DNA from: Actinomycetota bacterium
Lineage (GTDB): Bacteria; Actinomycetota; Actinomycetes; Nanopelagicales; Nanopelagicaceae
Assembly: GCA_009700155.1 (NCBI GenBank)
Contig: WLMP01000049.1
Coordinates: forward strand, 1 to 6,984
Reading direction: 5' to 3'
DNA: 6,984 nucleotides
Part shown: positions 1 through 5,277 of the stretch, piece by piece
Position numbering within the stretch: position 1 is the first letter of the stretch
How the letters are laid out: each line of letters opens with the position of its first letter
Made by a program: the position numbers and the translations under genes
Notes under the pieces: model-generated
What the model saw: the letters and a program-made list of their open reading frames with translations, nothing else
Database searches by the model: none
What the model was told of the DNA's origin: nothing

Positions 1-34
1 AAGAAATCTTTGGCATTGACTTTATTGCACGTTG

Positions 35-46
35 TTGAGTTCTCAA
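35..46 (-). promoter_or_regulatory. Conserved TTGAGAACTCAA element of the rRNA leader (antitermination/processing region)
   Basis: A perfect 12-bp inverted repeat, TTGAGAACTCAA, is followed on the minus strand by CAACGTGC. This core recurs upstream of 16S genes across Actinobacteria, where it belongs to the leader region linked to Nus-dependent antitermination and pre-rRNA processing. The motif is directly visible; the function is taken from family knowledge. It is the main reason for expecting a 16S gene just left of the window. Confidence 0.72.
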
Positions 47-111
47 GGTACGACTGCGCACTGGTTGCAAAATTTCTTCTGCGTGCAGGGCAACCCATTT
101 AATAAAGTTTC

Positions 112-123
112 TAGGCATGCCTA
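112..123. repeat. 12-bp perfect palindrome TAGGCATGCCTA in the rRNA leader
   Basis: The sequence TAGGCATGCCTA is fully self-complementary. It lies roughly 70 nt downstream of the rRNA promoter and upstream of the conserved leader element. It could be a protein-binding dyad or part of leader RNA folding; nothing in the sequence decides between these, and a 12-bp palindrome could also arise by chance. Confidence 0.4.
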
Positions 124-191
124 CAAACCTTAAAAATCGGGGTTTTCCATACCCGGCCTTCTTCAGAAGTCCGTCTCGTATGGGGAGGTGA

Positions 192-221
192 AATATAGCC
201 CCCAGCGTGAAGGGGGGTCAA
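192..221 (-). promoter_or_regulatory. Putative rRNA operon promoter (sigma-70 type)
   Basis: On the minus strand TTGACC (221-216) and TATATT (197-192) are separated by 18 bp, a near-consensus -35/-10 pair for the principal sigma factor. Transcription would start near 185-181 and run into the rRNA leader, so this is the likely rrn promoter. The spacer is unusual: it is almost entirely an inverted repeat, CCCCC-N8-GGGGG (arms within 217-212 and 203-199). The -35 box lies only 28 nt after the tyrS stop codon, so the promoter sits where a tyrS terminator would be expected. A second rrn promoter further upstream or downstream cannot be excluded. Confidence 0.72.
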
Positions 222-231
222 ATCGACATTT

Positions 232-247
232 CGGGCAAAAAGGCCCG
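232..247 (-). terminator. Possible weak hairpin after tyrS
   Basis: Immediately after the tyrS stop, CGGGC and GCCCG can form a 5-bp stem around a 6-nt loop. No U-run follows on the minus strand; the T-run is in the loop instead. It is therefore a poor intrinsic terminator and may only be an RNA 3'-end stabiliser or chance. If it does not terminate, tyrS transcripts read into the rRNA promoter and leader. Confidence 0.25.
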
Positions 248-249
248 CC

Positions 250-1524
250 CTAGCCCACAATCTCGACGGCGGCTAGATCACGTTTTCCCTTGCGCAAAAG
301 CAGGTATTTTCCATGTAGAAGATCAGCTTTTGTCGGGGTGAAATCCTCACTTTCGACCTTTTTATTATTCAAATACCCCCCGCCCTCCTTCACAATTCGC
401 CTAGCTGCCGACTTGGAATCAACTACCCCAGTGGCTGCAAGCAGATCAACCCATGTTGGAAAGCTTTCTCCTTTTTTGATCTGCACCTTTGGCAGTTGAG
501 AAAGGGCCGAATCCAGCGTTGAAAGCTCTAGTTCAGAGATATCACCCTGTCCAAATAGTGCCTTTGCCGCCTCCTCGACCTTTTTGGCAACCTGCTCACC
601 GTGAATTAGTGAGGTCAGCTCTCGTGCTAACTCGCGGTGTGCCTCCCTAGCTCCTGGATTGACCTTTACTGTCTCAATCAAGCGCTCAATCTCGGCGCGA
701 TCTTTTAGTGAAAACACCTTTAATAGTTTTGGCATATCCGCATCATCACTATTTAGCCAGTATTGAAAAAAGTCATATGCAGATGTCATCTGTGGATCTA
801 ACCAAACTGCACCTGATGCAGTTTTACCAAATTTTGAACCATCTGATTTAGCTAATAATGGCACGGTTAAAGCATGTGCTGAGCCGCCTTCAACCTTACG
901 AATTAAATCAAGGCCAGCAACAATATTGCCCCATTGATCAGAGCCACCAATCTGTAACTTGCACTGGTGTCGTCGATAAAGCTCTAGGTAGTCAAATGCC
1001 TGAAGCACTTGATAAGAAAATTCTGTGTAAGAGATACCAGCTGTAGCTAAGCGATTGGCCACTGAATCCTTAGCTAACATTTGATTTACCGAAAAATGCT
1101 TTCCAATATCTCGTAAAAACTCTAAAGCAGAAACTGGCTTGGTCCAATCCAAATTATTTGCCATTATTGCACCTGATTTTTTATCAGAAAAATCAATTAC
1201 TTTTTCTAACTGTTTCTTAATTCTCGCAACCCACTCACCTACTACCTTCTCTTCATTGAGGGATCGCTCCTCACTTTTTCCGCTTGGATCTCCTACTAGG
1301 CCGGTAGCTCCACCTACTAGCGGAATTGGTCTATGACCTGCTAATTGAAATCTTCTAAGCACTAGTAGCACAACTAAATTTCCTACATGCAGACTTGGTG
1401 CAGTTGGGTCAAAACCTACATACAAACTAATTTGTTTAGAAAGAGTCTGCTCTAGCTCCTTGCGATCAGTCGACTGGGCGATTAATCCTCGCCACTCTAG
1501 ATCTTCAAGTAACTGATTGCTCAT
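250..1524 (-). CDS. tyrS: Tyrosine--tRNA ligase (TyrRS, class Ic)
   Basis: A 424-residue cytoplasmic enzyme that charges tRNA-Tyr with tyrosine using ATP. The N-terminal Rossmann fold shows YVGFDPT (35-41), the HIGH-type motif HVGN (46-49), GGSDQWGN (193-200) and the KMSKS-type loop KFGKT (231-235). Tyrosine-pocket residues Y35, Y171, Q175 and D178 sit at the spacing known from Bacillus TyrRS. The C-terminal part (about 355-420) is an S4-type RNA-binding domain, so the protein is full length. The start ATG shares ATGA with the argH stop (4-nt overlap) and lacks a clear Shine-Dalgarno sequence, implying translational coupling to argH. It is the last gene of the arg transcription unit. Its 3' third (about 250-720) is near 50% GC by hand count against about 40% in the next 420 nt, a mild shift. 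The identification is firm. Confidence 0.97.
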   Translation of the reverse strand: MSNQLLEDLEWRGLIAQSTDRKELEQTLSKQISLYVGFDPTAPSLHVGNLVVLLVLRRFQLAGHRPIPLVGGATGLVGDPSGKSEERSLNEEKVVGEWVARIKKQLEKVIDFSDKKSGAIMANNLDWTKPVSALEFLRDIGKHFSVNQMLAKDSVANRLATAGISYTEFSYQVLQAFDYLELYRRHQCKLQIGGSDQWGNIVAGLDLIRKVEGGSAHALTVPLLAKSDGSKFGKTASGAVWLDPQMTSAYDFFQYWLNSDDADMPKLLKVFSLKDRAEIERLIETVKVNPGAREAHRELARELTSLIHGEQVAKKVEEAAKALFGQGDISELELSTLDSALSQLPKVQIKKGESFPTWVDLLAATGVVDSKSAARRIVKEGGGYLNNKKVESEDFTPTKADLLHGKYLLLRKGKRDLAAVEIVG

Positions 1525-2948
1525 TGGGAGATCATGCCCGATAAGAGCTTGCGGTGGTTGGATATCTCACCTTCAACCCTAGAAATTTGCTTATCTAACT
1601 CAGCAATAGCCTTACCGACTGAAGCGCCAGCTGTCCCAAGTGATGATGACCTACTTGCAACTGCAGCCTTTACATCCAAAACATCTCGTACATCACTAGT
1701 TAATGCTGGGTGTATTTGAGCAAACTGAGCATCAGTTAATTGATCTAATTCAATTGAGTTGCTTTCGCAGAGTTTTACACACATACCAGCTGCTTCATGT
1801 GCGATTGCAAAGGGAACTTGCTTTTTAGCTAGATAATCTGCAATCTCAGTAGCTAGCGAAAATCCGCTTGTTACATTTGCTGAAATCTTATCCGGATTAA
1901 ACTTAGCTGTTTGCACCATGCCAGTTAATGCAGGTAATAAAACAAGCAATTGATCGATTGAATCAAATACTGGCTCTTTATCCTCTTGTAAATCCCGGTT
2001 ATAGGCAAAAGGTAAACCTTTAAGCACCACCAACAAAGAGGTTAAATTTCCGATAAATCTTCCGGATTTGCCTCTTGCTAACTCTGCAATATCAGCATTC
2101 TTCTTCTGCGGCATAATTGATGAGCCAGTTGTATAGGCGTCAGAAATTTGAACCCAGTTAAATTCATTTGAACTCCATAAAATAAATTCCTCACCAATTC
2201 TAGATAGGTGAATTCCTAACATTGCTAAATCAAATAAGGCTTCAGCGGCAAAATCACGATCACTGACCGCATCAATACTGTTCGCCATTACACCGGTAAA
2301 TCCCAACTCTTTTGCAATCTTCTCCGGCTTTGGCACTAATGGTGAACCAGCAAGTGCACCTGCGCCATATGGAGATTTAGAGTTTCGGTTTAGCCAATCA
2401 AATATCCGATCAATATCCCGAAGTAGTGAATGTGAATGCTTGCTCAGTTCTTGTGCAAATGTAATTGGCTGAGCGTGCTGAGTATGGGTAAATCCAGGTG
2501 CCGCTACATCCAAATGTTTTTTTGCCTGAGAGTTCAAAACCTTAACTAGTTCAGCAACTAAAGCAGCGACCTCTAGAAGATGATCGATTAAGTACAACTT
2601 AAAATCTGTAACAACAAGATCATTCCTTGATCTTCCTGCCCTGATCGAGCCACCTAATTCGCCACATTTCTCAACTAAACCCCGCTCAATTGCGCTATGA
2701 ACATCCTCATCAGCTTTTGAGTAGGTGAATTTTCCACTTCCAATTTCTGTTGCTAACTCCATTAAAGCTTGTTTTAAGCGAGCACCATCCTCCTTGGTTA
2801 CTACTGACTGTTCTATCAGATTGTTTAGATGTGCCAGATTTACTTCAATTTCATAGGGTGCAAGCCGCCAATCAAACTCAACACTTCTAGATAAAGCAGA
2901 GAGTGCATCATCAGGAGAACCTTCAAACCTTCCGCCCCAAAGCGTCAT
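1521..2948 (-). CDS. argH: Argininosuccinate lyase
   Basis: A 475-residue cytoplasmic lyase that splits argininosuccinate into arginine and fumarate, the last step of arginine synthesis. It belongs to the fumarase/aspartase superfamily: WGGRF near the N terminus, AGRSRND (104-110), THTQ with the catalytic-region His155, SDRDFAAE (229-236), the family signature GSSIMPQKKN (275-284) and YNRDLQEDKEPVFD (316-329). Length is normal. Several usually invariant neighbours of these motifs are changed: RSRNDQ reads RSRNDL (Leu111), KKNPD reads KKNAD (Ala285), and the late GTAP reads GTAG (438-441). The enzyme should still work because the catalytic loop is intact, but it is a divergent member. The start overlaps the argR stop (ATGA) and has the best Shine-Dalgarno sequence in the cluster. 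The usual upstream partner argG is not next to it. Confidence 0.96.
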   Translation of the reverse strand: MTLWGGRFEGSPDDALSALSRSVEFDWRLAPYEIEVNLAHLNNLIEQSVVTKEDGARLKQALMELATEIGSGKFTYSKADEDVHSAIERGLVEKCGELGGSIRAGRSRNDLVVTDFKLYLIDHLLEVAALVAELVKVLNSQAKKHLDVAAPGFTHTQHAQPITFAQELSKHSHSLLRDIDRIFDWLNRNSKSPYGAGALAGSPLVPKPEKIAKELGFTGVMANSIDAVSDRDFAAEALFDLAMLGIHLSRIGEEFILWSSNEFNWVQISDAYTTGSSIMPQKKNADIAELARGKSGRFIGNLTSLLVVLKGLPFAYNRDLQEDKEPVFDSIDQLLVLLPALTGMVQTAKFNPDKISANVTSGFSLATEIADYLAKKQVPFAIAHEAAGMCVKLCESNSIELDQLTDAQFAQIHPALTSDVRDVLDVKAAVASRSSSLGTAGASVGKAIAELDKQISRVEGEISNHRKLLSGMISQ

Positions 2949-3424
2949 TTGCTCTCCCCTAACAACTTCATAATCTCCTTAGCAAGTGCTGCTCCACCGG
3001 AGGCAGATTTGGAAACAACTAAGACAGTGTCATCACCGGCAATAGTTCCTATTGCAGAGTGTAACTTGCCCGACTTACTTGCCCTATCCAAACTACCGGC
3101 TAAAAATGCAGCAGCTCCGGGCGGTGTTTTGACAACTGCAAGATTGGCACTGGAATCAATTGAAGCAACCAGATCACTTAGTACTTTACTACGATAATTT
3201 TCAGTAGCTGAAACAAACTGATAGCGAAAGATACCTAAGTTATCTTTACCTCGCACAGCACCTAGCTCTTCTAAATCTCGACTTGCTGTGGCTTGAGTTA
3301 CTACAAATCCATACTTACTCAATTGCTTAACTAGGTCGTTTTGCGAATGAATTAAACCGTCATCAACTAATTTAATTACAATTGATCTTCTTGACGTTGC
3401 TGAGTTTGTATTTAATTTAGCCAT
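2945..3424 (-). CDS. argR: Arginine repressor
   Basis: A 159-residue DNA-binding regulator that senses arginine and represses arginine genes as a hexamer. The N-terminal winged-helix domain (about 10-70) contains SQNDLVKQL (27-35) and the recognition-helix stretch VTQATASRDLEELGAV (42-57). The C-terminal oligomerisation and arginine-binding domain shows TPPGAAAFLA (100-109) and GTIAGDDT (126-133), whose Asp131/Asp132 match the residues that bind arginine in E. coli ArgR. Family members usually have Leu or Val where ATASRDL has Ala; the effect is unknown. The start ATG overlaps the argB stop by one base (TAATG), with no strong Shine-Dalgarno sequence, so translation probably restarts from argB. 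As a member of the operon it presumably regulates itself through the palindrome upstream of argC. Confidence 0.95.
   Translation of the reverse strand: MAKLNTNSATSRRSIVIKLVDDGLIHSQNDLVKQLSKYGFVVTQATASRDLEELGAVRGKDNLGIFRYQFVSATENYRSKVLSDLVASIDSSANLAVVKTPPGAAAFLAGSLDRASKSGKLHSAIGTIAGDDTVLVVSKSASGGAALAKEIMKLLGESK
2954..2960 (-). promoter_or_regulatory. Strong ribosome binding site of argH
   Basis: On the minus strand AGGGGAG ends 5 nt before the argH ATG, inside the 3' end of argR. It is the clearest Shine-Dalgarno sequence in the window; argB has only a weak AGG and argR, tyrS and argC have none that is convincing. It fixes the argH start and suggests argH is initiated independently as well as by coupling. 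Confidence 0.7.
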
Positions 3425-4212
3425 TATGCAACCACAACTGTTCCGCCACGATTATCTAAAGCATCTAGGACTGCATCTAACTTTGTTCCATTAGTAATTC
3501 GAACCGAGAACGCACCTGAGTCGATCGCATTAATTGCAGCTTTTACCTTCGGGATCATGCCATCAGTAAATGAATTTTCAATTGATTTTAGGTCTTCAAC
3601 TGATATCTCATCAATGATTGAGGATTTGTCTGGCCATTTCCGGTATATGCCATCTACATCAGTTAAAAAGATTACAGAATCAGCTCGTAGCGCACCACCG
3701 ATAGCAGCTGCAACCAAATCTGCATTCACGTTGTAGCCAATGCCATCCTGATCAGTTGCAATTGGAGAAACTACGGGCAGGTATCCCTCAGTTATTAAAC
3801 TTTCTAAAATCATTGGATTTGTATCAATGACCTCTCCGACATAACCAATATCAACTTGTTTGCCATCTACGTTAGGTTTAAATTTCTTTACTCTAATAAG
3901 ACCGCCATCTGATGCCGATAATCCAACAGCATTGACATCACTGCCGATCAAATAATTTACAATTGTTCTTAGTATCGTTCCGCTTAAAACTGATTCAACT
4001 ACAGAATAAACTTCAGGAGTAGTTACTCGATAGCCCGCTAGTTTTTCCTTACCGATACCTTTCTCAGTCAATGCCAAATCAATTTGTGGGCCACCTCCGT
4101 GAACTAAAACTATTTGATCACCATCTAAAAATGCATCAGCAATAGCTTCTAGCACCGGATCAGAGTCTTCACTTGTTGGTAGCGCATTGCCACCATATTT
4201 AATAACAATCAT
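3424..4212 (-). CDS. argB: Acetylglutamate kinase, short form
   Basis: A 262-residue amino-acid-kinase-fold enzyme that phosphorylates N-acetylglutamate with ATP, the second step of arginine synthesis. Visible are KYGGN with Lys5, HGGGPQID (38-45), YRVT with Arg62, NVNAD (161-165, Asn161 and Asp165) and DGMIPK with Lys222, corresponding to E. coli K8, R66, N158, D162 and K217. GIYRKWPD (188-195) resembles the TDWPN/TRWPD stretch of actinobacterial ArgB. The protein starts directly at the first strand (MIVIKYGG). An in-frame TAA lies immediately before the ATG, so no N-terminal extension exists; actinobacterial homologues are typically about 290-300 residues with an N-terminal helix that serves arginine feedback. 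It overlaps argC by 4 nt (ATGA). HGGGP and the RVT region favour ArgB over a LysZ-type kinase. Confidence 0.93.
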   Translation of the reverse strand: MIVIKYGGNALPTSEDSDPVLEAIADAFLDGDQIVLVHGGGPQIDLALTEKGIGKEKLAGYRVTTPEVYSVVESVLSGTILRTIVNYLIGSDVNAVGLSASDGGLIRVKKFKPNVDGKQVDIGYVGEVIDTNPMILESLITEGYLPVVSPIATDQDGIGYNVNADLVAAAIGGALRADSVIFLTDVDGIYRKWPDKSSIIDEISVEDLKSIENSFTDGMIPKVKAAINAIDSGAFSVRITNGTKLDAVLDALDNRGGTVVVA

Positions 4213-5222
4213 TTAAGACCTATATTCGTAAGACCAGCACTTTCAGATTGGCCAGTCATTAAATTTGCATTTTGAATTGCTTGACCCGCAGCACCTTTTC
4301 CTAGATTATCGATAGCAACTGAAATCACTACCCTACCTACATGTTCATCGATAGCAGCCTGAATCTCTACATTGTTACTACCTAAGACTGAGAGTGTCTG
4401 AGGCATTAATCCTTCATCTAAGAATTTAACAAAGGAACTATTACTATAGAAATCTACAAAAGAATCTCGAATGGTTGCAGAAGTTAGTGGAGCAGAAAGT
4501 TTGGCAGATACAGTAGCTAAAATACCTCTTGGAATAGGTGCCAGTACTGGTGTAAAAGAGATCTTAACTTGCTTACTGCTTAGGTGATTAAGCACCTGCT
4601 CAATTTCAGGGGTGTGCTGATGTACCCCACCAAACTTATAAGAGGTTAAGTTATTCCTAAATTCACTTCCTACCAGGTTAACTTTGGCATTACGGCCAGC
4701 ACCAGTAGTGCCAGAAGATGCCACAACTGATACATCTGCAGTATCGATAAAATTTATTACCGGAGCAATTGCAAGTGAGATTGCTGTTGCATAGCAGCCT
4801 GGGTTAGCAACTCTATTTGCGTTAGAAATTTCTGAGTGATCAACCAATTCTGGTAAACCATATGGCCAGCTTCCAGCATGAGCAATTCCGTAGTACTTCT
4901 GCCATTGTTGCGGGTCGGTCAACCGAAAATCTGCTCCAAGATCAACTATTTTTACCTTTGGATCAATCTGATCAACCAACTTTGCTGATTCACCATGCGG
5001 TAGAGCGATGAAAACTAAATCGCACTGATTAATCTTTTCGATTGAAGTATCTTCAAACCTTTTAGTTTTAAAACCTTGCAGTAATGGATGAAAATCTGAA
5101 ATCAACTCTCCCGCATTTGACCCAGCTGCGGTATATGAAATATTAAAAAGAGGATGTGTAGACAAGATGCGAAGTAATTCCCCGCCAGCATAACCGCTAG
5201 CTCCTACTACTCCTGTTTTCAT
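4209..5222 (-). CDS. argC: N-acetyl-gamma-glutamyl-phosphate reductase
   Basis: A 337-residue NADPH-dependent cytoplasmic reductase that converts N-acetylglutamyl phosphate to N-acetylglutamate semialdehyde, the third step of arginine synthesis. The Rossmann motif GASGYAGGELL (7-17) is at the N terminus, ALPHG (73-77) follows, the catalytic cysteine is Cys143 in NPGCYAT, SSGTTGAGR (169-177) and HQHTPEIEQ (201-209) line the active site, and NLGKGAAGQAIQN (306-318) is the conserved C-terminal element. The ATG at 5222 is chosen over an in-frame ATG at 5258: the extra 12 residues (MHIYTLLGYPLS) precede the family's normal start and are encoded by the operator palindrome. No Shine-Dalgarno sequence precedes 5222, and a -10-like TATCCT sits so that transcription could start at the A of ATG. 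In most actinobacteria argJ follows; here argB does. Confidence 0.96.
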   Translation of the reverse strand: MKTGVVGASGYAGGELLRILSTHPLFNISYTAAGSNAGELISDFHPLLQGFKTKRFEDTSIEKINQCDLVFIALPHGESAKLVDQIDPKVKIVDLGADFRLTDPQQWQKYYGIAHAGSWPYGLPELVDHSEISNANRVANPGCYATAISLAIAPVINFIDTADVSVVASSGTTGAGRNAKVNLVGSEFRNNLTSYKFGGVHQHTPEIEQVLNHLSSKQVKISFTPVLAPIPRGILATVSAKLSAPLTSATIRDSFVDFYSNSSFVKFLDEGLMPQTLSVLGSNNVEIQAAIDEHVGRVVISVAIDNLGKGAAGQAIQNANLMTGQSESAGLTNIGLK

Positions 5223-5228
5223 AGATAA

Positions 5229-5258
5229 AGGATAGCCGAGTAAAGTATAAATATGCAA
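5229..5258 (-). promoter_or_regulatory. Putative argC operon promoter (leaderless transcript)
   Basis: On the minus strand TTGCAT (5258-5253) and TATCCT (5234-5229) are separated by 18 bp. If the last -10 base is at -7, the +1 base is exactly 5222, the A of the argC ATG. Leaderless genes of this geometry are common in actinobacteria, and there is no Shine-Dalgarno sequence to argue otherwise. The -35 box lies within the ArgR palindrome, so binding would block polymerase. An alternative -10, TATACT (5249-5244), lacks a recognisable -35. The -35 match is modest. Confidence 0.45.
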
Positions 5259-5276
5259 ATATACGCATATTTATAC
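5245..5276. promoter_or_regulatory. ArgR operator (ARG box) as a 32-bp palindrome
   Basis: Two perfect 12-bp arms, GTATAAATATGC (5245-5256) and GCATATTTATAC (5265-5276), flank an 8-bp centre. The central 18 bp (5252-5269) place TG and CA at the positions of the E. coli ARG box consensus WNTGAATWWWWATTCANW, with an A/T core. It fills most of the 55-nt gap between pheT and argC, the only real intergenic gap in the arg unit. ArgR is encoded two genes downstream, so this is the expected site for arginine-dependent repression. No second box occurs at the usual 21-bp spacing; instead the symmetry extends outward. It could also fold as RNA after pheT, but no U-run follows. Confidence 0.75.
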
Positions 5277-5277
5277 A

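Larger units (their letters stand above)
1..185 (-). other. 5' leader of a ribosomal RNA operon (16S gene outside the window)
   Basis: On the minus strand this stretch follows a strong promoter and contains the perfect dyad TTGAGAACTCAA (46 down to 35), followed by CAACGTGCAATAAA and GTCAATGCC (20 down to 12). I recognise this as the conserved actinobacterial pre-16S leader, which in mycobacteria and relatives includes the boxA-type antitermination/processing region. It is therefore read as the untranslated leader that runs out of the window toward a minus-strand 16S rRNA gene. The mature 16S 5' end (the AGAGTTTGATC-type sequence) is not present, so no rRNA gene itself is annotated. The upstream limit is the predicted transcription start near 185-181. 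No ORF with convincing coding character occurs here. Recognition is from memory of the motif, not from an alignment. Confidence 0.78.

Noticed and set aside
16..46. Plus-strand promoter starting at TTGACT (position 17 region)
   Set aside because: No -10 hexamer occurs at proper spacing and no plus-strand gene follows; the bases belong to the conserved rRNA leader read on the minus strand.
133..155. Terminator-like hairpin (CGGG/CCCG then ATTTTTAA on the minus strand) within the rRNA leader
   Set aside because: The stem is only 4 bp with a 10-nt loop, and a terminator upstream of the 16S gene would be counterproductive; probably chance.
290..499. Plus-strand open frames, here and at 858-1046, 1139-1336, 1534-1719, 2949-3197, 5531-5893, 6389-6667 and 6686-6952
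   Set aside because: All lie antisense to well-identified genes, show no recognisable domains and read as shadow frames of the real coding strand.
3424..4212. ArgB/ArgC as a LysZ/LysY pair of the carrier-protein lysine/arginine pathway
   Set aside because: HGGGPQID and the RVT region are acetylglutamate-kinase type, no LysW-like carrier gene is present, and the context (argR, argH) is arginine synthesis.
5223..5258. N-terminal extension of ArgC starting at the ATG at 5258
   Set aside because: The added 12 residues lie inside the operator palindrome and precede the normal ArgC start; family members begin a few residues before the GASGY motif.
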